Positions 24,349 through 32,191 of a stretch of DNA of 64,000 nucleotides are shown here, one piece after another. Position 1 is the stretch's first letter; the number at the start of each line of letters is the position of its first letter. The notes below the pieces were generated by a model. It was given only the letters and a program-made list of their open reading frames with translations. It made no database searches and was not told where the DNA came from. The position numbers and the translations under genes are program-made. The stretch covers positions 62,001-126,000 of the forward strand of contig NZ_JBBYXI010000001.1 of assembly GCF_039655745.1 (NCBI RefSeq), in the 5' to 3' direction. The stretch is from Hohaiivirga grylli. GTDB lineage: Bacteria > Pseudomonadota > Alphaproteobacteria > Rhizobiales > Beijerinckiaceae.

Positions 24349-25665
24349 GTGACCAAATCATCCGTGCCGCCGAACCCTAAGTCATCCCGTACCAAGGGAC
24401 GCAAACCGCAGACAATTGATTTGTCTGCCGAGGTTGTAAGCGAGGATACAATATCCCAGCCACAGATCGATAGCAGTGAGCCGGCGAAAGCCGATGCCCC
24501 TGAGCACACGCAGACCATAAACTCTCAAAATGAAAAGCCCGAGCCCGTGACATCAGCTAATCAGAAATCCACATCTACGGACCAGAACAAAACTGCGGAT
24601 ACTAAGCCTGCTTCAGCAAAACAGCCGAAGAATTCTACCTCTGGCTTAAAAGCTGCGGTTTTCGGCCTCATATTCGGTCTTGTCGGTGGCGTCGCTGGTG
24701 CCGTTCTTTACCCAATGCTGGTGCCTGCTGAAAAACCATCTGCTCCTGACTTCAGTAAGTTTGAAGCATTGATCAGTCAGAACGATGCTCTGGAAGTCCG
24801 GACAAAAGGCCTTGAAGCGGCATTGACTGAAGCGAAGGCTAAACTCTCCGAAACCGAACAACAGCGCCTTGCCTTGATAAATGGCCTCAATGATCTCTCA
24901 CAGAAAGTCGATAACCTGCCAGAGCAGCCCATCCCTGCTGGAGATACAGGAGCCCCATCAGCTGAAACCGAACAGAAGATTACAACCCTTGAGCAGCGCT
25001 TGAGTGAAGAGATCAAAGAGCTTCGTGCCCAGCTTGAAGCATCAAACAGCAAACTTGCCCGCGAACAGCAGGCCTTTATACCCCTAAGCGGCCGCGTCGA
25101 TACTCTGGAAGGCCGAATCAATGATATTGCCAGACAAAATATCGATCCACTTCCTGCCATTCGTTATGCGTTAAGCGCCCGACTTGAGCAGGCCGTTGCC
25201 AGTGGCAAGCCATTTGGTACAACTCTTGAGGCTCTGCGCAAGGCAGGCATTACTGAGGCAGACCTTGCAGATATTGCAATATTTGCACCTTCCGGCGCCC
25301 CAACAGCACAACAGTTGAAAGCAGAATTTGCCGAACCTTCTCAGGCTATGATTGGCTATGAACGCAGCCAGTCTGGTGAAGGTATAACCGATAAGCTGAT
25401 CAGAATGTCAGAGCGCGTTGTTCGAATACGCCCACGTGATAATGCCGTAGGCAATGACATCTCATCACTCATTGTAAGAATTGAAGCAGCTCTTGATCGT
25501 GGCTCTTTCGCAGATGCAGCCTTACTCTGGAACAATCTGCCGGATGCCGCACGCCAGTTGTCCGCTCTCTGGGGCAAGCGTCTCAACGATCGGGCCAATG
25601 CCGCCAAGGCTCTCTCAAACCTGAGCAACAAGGCTGTTACAGGCCTTGAAAGCTCAGTACAGTAA
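24349..25665 (+). CDS. Mitofilin-like/HemX-type inner-membrane protein
   Basis: GTG 24349 is the start (GGGAG 5 bases upstream), giving 438 residues. Order of parts: a polar, Ser/Lys/Pro-rich disordered N-tail (1-100), one membrane span (about 104-126, LKAAVFGLIFGLVGGVAGAV), a long coiled coil (about 135-260, many Glu/Gln/Leu) and a helical C-terminal domain. This layout matches the alphaproteobacterial Mic60/mitofilin homologues, sometimes annotated HemX, found between hemD and hemY. They shape inner membranes or tether them to the outer membrane in some species; the role here is inferred. Confidence 0.78.
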   Translation: MTKSSVPPNPKSSRTKGRKPQTIDLSAEVVSEDTISQPQIDSSEPAKADAPEHTQTINSQNEKPEPVTSANQKSTSTDQNKTADTKPASAKQPKNSTSGLKAAVFGLIFGLVGGVAGAVLYPMLVPAEKPSAPDFSKFEALISQNDALEVRTKGLEAALTEAKAKLSETEQQRLALINGLNDLSQKVDNLPEQPIPAGDTGAPSAETEQKITTLEQRLSEEIKELRAQLEASNSKLAREQQAFIPLSGRVDTLEGRINDIARQNIDPLPAIRYALSARLEQAVASGKPFGTTLEALRKAGITEADLADIAIFAPSGAPTAQQLKAEFAEPSQAMIGYERSQSGEGITDKLIRMSERVVRIRPRDNAVGNDISSLIVRIEAALDRGSFADAALLWNNLPDAARQLSALWGKRLNDRANAAKALSNLSNKAVTGLESSVQ

Positions 25666-25677
25666 GGGAGCAGCACC

Positions 25678-27315
25678 ATGTGGCGTATTCTCATTTATAT
25701 CGCTGTTCTCTGTGCCATCGCTTTCGGCGCCGTCTGGCTTTCAACATTATCGGGTGAAGTTACCATTCTGCTGCCTGATTATGTCGCCAATATTGACTTG
25801 CCCGTCGCTGCTGCACTGTTAATCCTTACTGGTCTTGCCATTGCTGTTATCTGGTGGCTGGTTGCAACCATATTGCGAACCCCCTTCCGCATGGCAAAAT
25901 CAGCCAAGGTCAAGAAACGCGCAAAGGGCCTGCAAGCCCTCTCGCGTGGTATGATTGCCGTTGGTGCAGGTGATACCGGGCAGGCCCGCCGTTATGCCAA
26001 ACAGGCCCAGAAATTGCTGGGTGATGAGCCGCTGACCCTTCTTCTCAATGCACAGGTTGCACAGGTCACTGGTGACCTGACCAGTGCGGATGCCGCCTTT
26101 CGCAAGATGACAGCCAATAAGGAGACCCAGCTGCTTGGGCTTCGTGGTCTCTTTGTTGAAGCCCGCCGCCAAAACGATCATGAGGCCGCTTATACCCATG
26201 CCCGTGAGGCCGCTTTGCTTGCACCTGCTGCTGGCTGGGCCAATGAAGCTGTTCTTGAAGCTCAATGCATGAAGGGGGCCTGGACTGAGGCCCTTGAAAT
26301 GATTGACCGGCGGGTTGCCTTTGGATTGATTGATAAAGCAACAGCCAAGCGTCAACGTGCCGTTCTTTTAACGGCTAATGCCCTTGCCGTAGAGCAATCC
26401 GCACCAGATACAGCCCTTGTTGATTCCACAAGAGCATTGAAATATGCACCAACCCTCGTTCCGGCAGCAACTCTTGCAGCCCGCCTGCTTGGACAACGGG
26501 GAGATGCCCGGAAAGCCTCAAAGATCATTGAAAAGGCCTGGAGTGTTAATCCGCATCCAGATTTAGCCGAGACTTATATCTATCTGAAAGCAAATGCGTC
26601 AGCGCAGGGCCGCCTTAAACGTGCGGAAACCCTTGGCCGCCTTTCCAATCTTGATATGGAAGGACGTCTGATTATTGCACAGACTGCAGTTGAAGCACGC
26701 GAGTTCAGCCGGGCTCGAGACGTCTTAAAACCATTGCTGGATGAACAGCCGACCATTCGTACCTGCCTGTTGATGGCAGATCTGGAAGAAGCTGAGCATG
26801 GCGCTGTTGGTCTGGTTCGTGAATGGGTGGCCCGCGCTGCCCGTGCCCCACGAGATTCCGCATGGATTGCCGATGGCATTGTTGCCGAACAATGGGCACC
26901 TTTCTCACCGGTTTCAGGTCATATCGATGCGTTCAAGTGGCAGACACCACCAGATTCACAAAGTCTGCCAGATACCAGCGCCTTTGATCTTGATATGGAC
27001 GAAAAGCCTGAATCACAGGCATCAGAAGCAGAACCAACATTCATTGATGTGACACCTGCAGAAGATCAGGCAACGCCACCAGAACAGCCCGCGGAGCCAG
27101 AACAGGAAGTGGCCAAAGCCCCTGAACCAGAGCCCATACTCGCTGATACTCCAGCTGTTGATCCTGAACCTGAAACAGAAGCCCCACAACCGCCTCTCCA
27201 ACCGGAAGCCGTGGAGCCAATCGCTGTTACACCGAAACCGGTAGTCTTCCCGGAATTTCGCGCACCAGATGATCCTGGCGTCGATACAACCAACACAAAA
27301 AAGAAGAAACGATAA
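25678..27315 (+). CDS. hemY: HemY-like TPR membrane protein
   Basis: The protein has 545 residues, with GGGAG 8 bases before ATG 25678. Two N-terminal membrane spans (about 4-22 and 40-64, LPVAAALLILTGLAIAVIWW) are followed by the HemY_N helical region and tetratricopeptide-type repeats (about 90-400). The last 130 residues are a low-complexity Pro/Glu/Ala tail (EPEPETEAPQPPLQPEA), longer than in enterobacterial HemY. The gene completes the hemC-hemD-mitofilin run. HemY is associated with porphyrin metabolism by position, but its biochemical function is not settled. Confidence 0.82.
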   Translation: MWRILIYIAVLCAIAFGAVWLSTLSGEVTILLPDYVANIDLPVAAALLILTGLAIAVIWWLVATILRTPFRMAKSAKVKKRAKGLQALSRGMIAVGAGDTGQARRYAKQAQKLLGDEPLTLLLNAQVAQVTGDLTSADAAFRKMTANKETQLLGLRGLFVEARRQNDHEAAYTHAREAALLAPAAGWANEAVLEAQCMKGAWTEALEMIDRRVAFGLIDKATAKRQRAVLLTANALAVEQSAPDTALVDSTRALKYAPTLVPAATLAARLLGQRGDARKASKIIEKAWSVNPHPDLAETYIYLKANASAQGRLKRAETLGRLSNLDMEGRLIIAQTAVEAREFSRARDVLKPLLDEQPTIRTCLLMADLEEAEHGAVGLVREWVARAARAPRDSAWIADGIVAEQWAPFSPVSGHIDAFKWQTPPDSQSLPDTSAFDLDMDEKPESQASEAEPTFIDVTPAEDQATPPEQPAEPEQEVAKAPEPEPILADTPAVDPEPETEAPQPPLQPEAVEPIAVTPKPVVFPEFRAPDDPGVDTTNTKKKKR

Positions 27316-27324
27316 GCCTGACAA

Positions 27325-27356
27325 AAGTTATAGCACCGTCTGTGGTGCTATAACTT
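27325..27356 (+). terminator. Terminator after hemY
   Basis: AAGTTATAGCACC (27325-27337) pairs perfectly with GGTGCTATAACTT (27344-27356) around GTCTGT, 10 bases after the hemY stop. The following T-tract is weak (GATATCTTATCC). Confidence 0.7.
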
Positions 27357-27449
27357 GATATCTTATCCAGAGAAGGAAAAACGCCCTGACTGGATACTTG
27401 CCAAACCCCAAACGAACGTTTATTGAAATCCTTCATCGCCAGTCGGCGC

Positions 27450-27525
27450 GCCGCAGTAGCTCAGATGGTAGAGCACGTCATTCGTAATGATGGGGTCGGG
27501 AGTTCGATTCTCTCCTGCGGCACCA
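27450..27525 (+). tRNA. tRNA-Thr (anticodon CGU), CCA encoded
   Basis: The 76 bases fold as a complete cloverleaf. Acceptor strand GCCGCAG pairs with CTGCGGC, the D-arm is GCTC...GAGC, the anticodon stem CGTCA/TGATG holds loop TTCGTAA (anticodon CGT, Thr ACG), and the T-arm GGGAG-TTCGATT-CTCTC is followed by discriminator A and genomic CCA. Its last 17 bases are repeated at 31569-31585, marking the gene as the integration site of the AT-rich islet. Confidence 0.95.
27509..27525 (+). repeat. Left attachment-site repeat (tRNA 3' end)
   Basis: TCTCTCCTGCGGCACCA is the 3' end of the tRNA-Thr gene (T-arm strand, acceptor strand, discriminator and CCA). An identical 17-mer occurs in direct orientation at 31569-31585. 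Tyrosine-recombinase elements typically regenerate the tRNA at one end and leave such a copy at the other. Confidence 0.85.
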
Positions 27526-27564
27526 GATTTAATTTAAATAATAACTTAACCCTATAAACCAAGA

Positions 27565-28665
27565 TTAGAGTAGCTTACGTTTGAAAATATTATGTAATTT
27601 TTGTCTAAACCTCTCTTCAAATATTGGTTCTACCTTAACTTGGGGTACATGTGGTGGGGGACACGGCATCAGAGTTCGTTGTTCAGACATCTTTGACTGA
27701 AACCATAAGTCGTTAATTCCATAATCAGCAGCTAAAATTGATTGATATTTTGTATCATTTAGCAATTGATATAATTTTAAAAGCCCAACCATCTGATATG
27801 GCGCTTGAAGCCATTGATTATCGACAAACAGCAGTAGCACCTTTTCTATCTCAAAATGGTATTCAGTAGGTACCTCCTTGATAATAAGCCAATCACTAAA
27901 ACCTTCAATAAAGAGCTTTTTATTAATTTCATTAAAAAATTGATTAGCAATCAAAAAATGTTCATTAAGCGTACGACTGTGATTCGCTTCAGTTTGACTA
28001 CTAGCATTTTCTCCAGGCATTATCCTAAACTGAATCAATACCTCGTCAATGATATGAATATCATAGTGCTTTAATAATCTAACCCACATTTCAAAATCGG
28101 GTAGTTGTCGAAAACGATTATTGTATGCACCTAGTTTATGGTAGCACTCCTTACGAATCATTATCGTTGGATGACATAAGCAATTACCATATTGAAAAAA
28201 GTGTCGTAACCATAAGGCAGAGGATCGATTTGGTTGTTCAAAAATAGAACCAAATGGCAAATCCTCATTAGGAATCACATTACTTTGTACATCAATAAAT
28301 GAAGCACGCCCAAATACAGCCCCTAAGTTAGGTTGTTCATCTAATAGCCTAACTTGTGCCATAAGTTTATTGGGTAGCCATTTATCGTCAGAGTTTATAA
28401 GAGCGATATATTCCCCTTCAGCCCTAGAAATAAGTGAATTGGTAACAGTACAAGCACCAGAATTTTGTTTATTTGAAAAAAAGATAATACGTGGGTCTTT
28501 AACTGCTTCAACTACTGAGACCGTATTATCTTGCGACCCATCATCCTCAATAAGAAACTCAAAATCGACATTCTCTTGAGCTAAAACGCTATCAATCGCC
28601 TCACGAACAAAACTCGCATGGTTATAAGTAGGCATAATAACCGAAACTTTAGGTCTCTTTATCAT
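27565..28665 (-). CDS. Family-2 glycosyltransferase (islet)
   Basis: This 366-residue protein has a GT-A fold at the N-terminus (VSVIMPTYNHASFVREAIDS start; nucleotide-binding DDGSQDNT near 41-48; DXD-like NSDDKW near 90-95). The C-terminal 130 residues do not match a known domain by eye and include a Pro-rich stretch (PCPPPHVPQVKVEP). It overlaps the next glycosyltransferase gene by 4 bases (ATGA). Probably transfers a sugar from a nucleotide donor onto a surface polysaccharide or O-antigen. Donor and acceptor are unknown. Confidence 0.85.
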   Translation of the reverse strand: MIKRPKVSVIMPTYNHASFVREAIDSVLAQENVDFEFLIEDDGSQDNTVSVVEAVKDPRIIFFSNKQNSGACTVTNSLISRAEGEYIALINSDDKWLPNKLMAQVRLLDEQPNLGAVFGRASFIDVQSNVIPNEDLPFGSIFEQPNRSSALWLRHFFQYGNCLCHPTIMIRKECYHKLGAYNNRFRQLPDFEMWVRLLKHYDIHIIDEVLIQFRIMPGENASSQTEANHSRTLNEHFLIANQFFNEINKKLFIEGFSDWLIIKEVPTEYHFEIEKVLLLFVDNQWLQAPYQMVGLLKLYQLLNDTKYQSILAADYGINDLWFQSKMSEQRTLMPCPPPHVPQVKVEPIFEERFRQKLHNIFKRKLL

Positions 28666-29612
28666 CGAAACTTACTCACATAATACATTATTATAATTCT
28701 CACGTTATAAGGAACAATCTGATTTATAAGATTAAGGATAATAGGTGGAAACCAATTTCGAAAACGCGAGCTCCCTATAAAATAGCTAACTTTATTCAGG
28801 AAACTACGGTTTTTTTTCTGAATTGAATACAGCAAATTACATTTAAGTTTCTTAAAATCATCAGAAAATACAAAATTGGTAATTTTATCATATTCATCTA
28901 TTACATCATACTGGGATTTTAGTTTTTCTTCTTCTGCCAAGGCACTCCAAGAACTATTTTCATGAATACGATAAACAGACAACGGTTTCTTGAGGAAACC
29001 AATTTGAGCCTCATAAGAAATAAAGATATTGATTATCCAGTCATAAGCTTTTAATTCAAATAATGCGGAAGGTATTTTCTTTAGAGCTGAAACTCTATAC
29101 ATAGTAGTAGAAAAATTCCCAATAATATTACTATTTATAAGGTCACGCGCGGAAAATATGGTATACCCTTCACTATTGTTTTCTTGAATTTTAAAATCAG
29201 ATTTATCTGTATAGTAAATATAGAAATTTGATGCACATAAATTACATTCTAAATGTTCATCAAGAAATTCTTTTTGCATTTGCAATTTATTTGAATTTAT
29301 CCAATAATCATCACCTTCAAGAATTGCTAAATATTCAGTCTCACAAAAAGAAAAAATCCTTTCATAATTCTTTGTTATTCCAAGATTACTTTTATTCTCT
29401 AAAAAAATAAATTGAGCATATGGAATTTTATCTGAAAAATCCTTAATCAGTTTAAGAGTATTATCTGTTGAGCAATCGTCAGCAACATATACTATATATG
29501 GCTCATCAATGCGCTGAGCAGCTACGCTCTCAAGTGCTTTTATTATATATTTTTCATGATTATATGTAACTAAAGCAATACCAACTCTTGGTTTTTTAAT
29601 TTTATCTTTCAT
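28662..29612 (-). CDS. Family-2 glycosyltransferase (islet)
   Basis: The protein has 316 residues. The GT-A domain shows VGIALVTYNHEKYI (10-23), ADDCSTDNTLKLI (45-57) and EGDDYW (about 98-103, the DXD metal site). A C-terminal basic, aromatic segment (NWFPPIILNLINQIVPYN) may associate with the membrane. The coding sequence is very AT-rich. It overlaps the acetyltransferase gene upstream (by 11 bases) and the second glycosyltransferase downstream (by 4), so the four genes form one operon. Confidence 0.85.
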   Translation of the reverse strand: MKDKIKKPRVGIALVTYNHEKYIIKALESVAAQRIDEPYIVYVADDCSTDNTLKLIKDFSDKIPYAQFIFLENKSNLGITKNYERIFSFCETEYLAILEGDDYWINSNKLQMQKEFLDEHLECNLCASNFYIYYTDKSDFKIQENNSEGYTIFSARDLINSNIIGNFSTTMYRVSALKKIPSALFELKAYDWIINIFISYEAQIGFLKKPLSVYRIHENSSWSALAEEEKLKSQYDVIDEYDKITNFVFSDDFKKLKCNLLYSIQKKNRSFLNKVSYFIGSSRFRNWFPPIILNLINQIVPYNVRIIIMYYVSKFR

Positions 29613-30270
29613 TTTTAAAAACTCTCGCCGGGTTTCCTAGAACTGTAGTATATGCAGGCACACTCTTTGTAACAACAGATCCCATGCCGACAATTGCACC
29701 TCTACCTATTACAAGTTTATTATCTGCCGCCCCTTGCTTAATAACTGCACCTGTCCCTATATATGCATGATCCTCAATTATCACATTCCCATTACACTTT
29801 ACTCCTGGAGCGAAAGTAACAAAATTTCCAATTTGGCAATCATGAGCAACATAAGAGTAAATATTTGCATGGAAGAACTTCCCAATAGTCACATTGGATG
29901 TGATAGTAGTAAAGGGCGATAACAATAACCCATCGTCAAATTTGTTATTATCCATTACTATCGAATTTTTAGAAAAAATAGAAAATGGCTTACAATTAAA
30001 ATCATAAAGTAAAGAAGATATTCTTTCTCTTACCTTAGAGTCTGCAATTGCAACAGTGAAATACTTATCACCCGGAAGATTCTTAAAATCTGAAAGAGCC
30101 ATTACCGGATATTCATTACACTTAAAAATACTCGGCTCGCCCTCAACAACAAAAAACAAACGCACTTTTCCTGCAGCCAATTGAGAAGCCAACTGCTGTC
30201 GAACAAGAGGCATAACTTCACGTCCATAGCCACCTGCACCTATAACAGCATAAAAATCAATATTAGACAT
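29602..30270 (-). CDS. NeuD/VioB-like sugar O/N-acetyltransferase (islet)
   Basis: ATG 30270 (MSNIDFYAVIGAGGYGREV) is chosen over an ATG nine codons upstream because AGAGGAAAAT directly precedes it; product 222 residues. An N-terminal Rossmann-like PglD/NeuD domain (VIGAGGYGREVMPLV) is followed by a left-handed beta-helix of hexapeptide repeats (VTIGKF, CQIGNF, VIIEDHAYIGTGAVI, VIGRGAIVGMGSVV). The probable catalytic His is in YSYVAHDCQIG. Beside a DegT aminotransferase it most likely acetylates the new sugar amine, as PglD and VioB do; O-acetylation is the alternative. Confidence 0.83.
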   Translation of the reverse strand: MSNIDFYAVIGAGGYGREVMPLVRQQLASQLAAGKVRLFFVVEGEPSIFKCNEYPVMALSDFKNLPGDKYFTVAIADSKVRERISSLLYDFNCKPFSIFSKNSIVMDNNKFDDGLLLSPFTTITSNVTIGKFFHANIYSYVAHDCQIGNFVTFAPGVKCNGNVIIEDHAYIGTGAVIKQGAADNKLVIGRGAIVGMGSVVTKSVPAYTTVLGNPARVFKNER

Positions 30271-30296
30271 ATTTTCCTCTTTAAATAAGTAAAACA

Positions 30297-31388
30297 CTAG
30301 TAATTTAATGTCCTCTTAATAATCCTACAAATCATATCAATTTCAGAGGTAGATAATGTATAATATAATGGAAGACAAAGAACTCTCTTTGATATATCTT
30401 CTGAGATTGGGCAAATATTTTTTAAATCTGATTTTATATAAGATAGTTTTGATAAAGAAGGATAAAAATACCTTCTAGGAAAAATTTTATTAATATTTAA
30501 TTCAGAAACTATTTTTAATAAAATTTCTTCACTATTAAATATAACAGGATAATAAGAATAATTATAAATTGTTTCATGAGCTATCTTAGGACGCTTAATT
30601 TCAACATCTGATAGCAAAAAATCATAATAATTACTTAAATACTTTCTATTAGATAAAATTTTCGTAACATATTCTAAATTACACAATCCCATAGCAGCAT
30701 GTATTTCTGAATTTTTCCCATTAATTCCTATTTCGTCAAATTCAGTCGGCGTTGTATGACCAAAATTACGCATCGATGCCATTTTTTTTAAAAGACTGGG
30801 GTCTTTTGTTATAAGAGCCCCCCCTTCAATTGTATGGAATAATTTTGTTGCATGGAAGCTTGCGGTAGAGATATCTCCATATGCATAAAGGGATTTATTT
30901 TTATATTTTGTTCCAAATGCATGGGCTGCATCATAAATAACCTTCAAATTATGACGTTGTGCAATCGCATCAATTTTTTCAATATTGCAAGGATTACCAT
31001 ATACATGCGTAGCAAGAATACCTGTCGTATTTGGGGTAATTCTCTCTTCAATTTTATCCGCATCAATATTCAAAGTTTCCTTACAAATATCAACCATTAT
31101 AGGATTACAATTTTCCCATAAAATACTTGAAGTTGTTGCAACGTAACTAAATGGTGTAGTAATAATATCATTGGTCAATTCAAGAGATTTTATTGCAATT
31201 TGCAATGCAATTGTGCCATTACTCACATATAATAAGTGATCTAGACCAAGCCAATCTTTTAAACTTAACTCTAGTTCATTTACAAGGGGACCATTGTTTG
31301 TAAGCCATTCTCTATGCCATATCCCTTTGATAAATTTTTGAAAATCTTCTAATGGAGGAAAATATGGTTTTGTTACGTTTATATCCAT
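30297..31388 (-). CDS. DegT/DnrJ/EryC1 sugar-nucleotide aminotransferase (islet)
   Basis: This 363-residue PLP enzyme is of the DegT type. It shows TNNGPLVNELE (30-40), SNGTIALQIAI (56-66), TTPFSYVATTSS, the Asp of DAAHAFGTKYK, and the PLP lysine in SFHATKLFHTIEGGA. The 'TKLFHTIEGGA' form is common in VioA/QdtB-like enzymes that make 4-amino-4,6-dideoxy sugars on dTDP. It is the first islet gene, and the most AT-rich. No 4,6-dehydratase is present in the islet, so the keto-sugar must come from elsewhere in the genome. Exact product not determined. Confidence 0.87.
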   Translation of the reverse strand: MDINVTKPYFPPLEDFQKFIKGIWHREWLTNNGPLVNELELSLKDWLGLDHLLYVSNGTIALQIAIKSLELTNDIITTPFSYVATTSSILWENCNPIMVDICKETLNIDADKIEERITPNTTGILATHVYGNPCNIEKIDAIAQRHNLKVIYDAAHAFGTKYKNKSLYAYGDISTASFHATKLFHTIEGGALITKDPSLLKKMASMRNFGHTTPTEFDEIGINGKNSEIHAAMGLCNLEYVTKILSNRKYLSNYYDFLLSDVEIKRPKIAHETIYNYSYYPVIFNSEEILLKIVSELNINKIFPRRYFYPSLSKLSYIKSDLKNICPISEDISKRVLCLPLYYTLSTSEIDMICRIIKRTLNY

Positions 31389-31568
31389 TTGGAATTGCTC
31401 TTATTAACCTGTTTAATTGAATTCTTATTCGCACTACAAAAATTACTATATTCTATCAGATTTTTTCAACCATTCAAATTTATAAAAAACAAATCAAACA
31501 AAATATAAAATTTTAACTAAATTTAATAGTAGATTGCGTTGTTCGCAAAAATGGAGCAAGAACTCTCC

Positions 31569-31585
31569 TCTCTCCTGCGGCACCA
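31569..31585 (+). repeat. Right attachment-site repeat (copy of tRNA-Thr 3' end)
   Basis: TCTCTCCTGCGGCACCA matches the tRNA-Thr 3' end at 27509-27525 exactly and in the same direction. Upstream sequence here does not continue as a tRNA, so this is a boundary scar and not a second tRNA gene. Confidence 0.85.
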
Positions 31586-31598
31586 CTTTTCAATATTA

Positions 31599-32144
31599 TC
31601 AAAGTGCTGAAATGCCTCGTATGAGGATGTAGCCTATTATCAGTTCAAGATTGATGCTGAAAATCAGGAAGAACAGGAAGTCGGCTGTTTTCTTGGCAAT
31701 CTGTACTTTAAAGAATTTACCTATCTGCAGCCCGATAAAAATTACGATAACATTCAATAGCAAGAGACCCAACATAACTTTGAGGACTCTCAATGACCCC
31801 ATACCTATTATCTGAATAATCGTTTCCATATTTGTAATTGGAAAGGCCATTGCAGAGAGGATGGCATAGGAAACGACAAAATACTGGGACGGGAAATAAA
31901 TCTGACCAAGAAAATTACGCTCCCGTTCAGGATGTTTTATGTGCTGGTGCCTGCCATACAAGACATAGGCCGGATGAAACAAGATGAACAATGAGATGAG
32001 CGTATAATAAAGCGCCTCTTCAAAAGTGAAAAAACGATCCGTATAAATCAGCAGAAAAAAGATTATTCCGAAACAAACCGCAACAAAGAGTGGTACAATA
32101 AGGAATATGACAAAAAGGGATTTTCTGTGCTCTGAAGTCATCAT
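31599..32144 (-). CDS. Hypothetical four-span membrane protein
   Basis: Taken from ATG 32144 (MMTSEHRKSLFVIFLI, AAGGG about 8 bases upstream) this is 181 residues; an alternative ATG lies five codons earlier inside a hairpin. Four hydrophobic spans are apparent (near 10-34, 44-62, 86-106, 117-140), with a possible fifth at the C-terminus (FFLIFSINLELIIGYILI). I do not recognise the family. It begins right beside the islet boundary and is preceded by the terminator of the binding-protein gene, whose right arm includes its ribosome site. Confidence 0.65.
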   Translation of the reverse strand: MMTSEHRKSLFVIFLIVPLFVAVCFGIIFFLLIYTDRFFTFEEALYYTLISLFILFHPAYVLYGRHQHIKHPERERNFLGQIYFPSQYFVVSYAILSAMAFPITNMETIIQIIGMGSLRVLKVMLGLLLLNVIVIFIGLQIGKFFKVQIAKKTADFLFFLIFSINLELIIGYILIRGISAL

Positions 32145-32149
32145 GAATA

Positions 32150-32177
32150 AACCCTTCATAATTACTTATGAAGGGTT
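32150..32177 (-). terminator. Hairpin ending the binding-protein gene and covering the next ribosome site
   Basis: AACCCTTCATAA (32150-32161) pairs perfectly with TTATGAAGGGTT (32166-32177), loop TTAC. It lies 15 bases after the stop at 32192 on the minus strand. The minus-strand 3' arm carries AAGGG, the likely Shine-Dalgarno of the membrane-protein gene, so the hairpin may both end one transcript and limit translation of the next. On the plus strand it is followed by CTTTTATTTTAG. Confidence 0.6.
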
Positions 32178-32191
32178 CTTTTATTTTAGCC

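Larger units (their letters stand above)
27526..31585. mobile_element. tRNA-Thr genomic islet carrying a surface-sugar module, no integrase
   Basis: The 4.06-kb segment between the two 17-bp tRNA-end repeats holds four minus-strand genes: DegT aminotransferase, sugar acetyltransferase and two family-2 glycosyltransferases. Composition differs sharply from its surroundings: 30421-30480 has 13 G+C of 60, against 32 of 60 at 22981-23040 in hemC. No integrase, excisionase, relaxase or phage gene is present, so it is either a remnant after deletion or an element moved by an enzyme encoded elsewhere. The glycosyltransferase next to the tRNA is less AT-rich than the other three, suggesting assembly from more than one source. 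Confidence 0.8.

Noticed and set aside
31561..31585. Second tRNA gene
   Set aside because: Only the last 17 bases match a tRNA; there is no acceptor 5' strand, D-arm or anticodon arm. It is the attachment-site copy.
27526..31585. Intact integrative element or prophage
   Set aside because: No integrase, excisionase, replication, mobilisation or phage gene was found between the repeats. Only the cargo and the boundary repeats are present.
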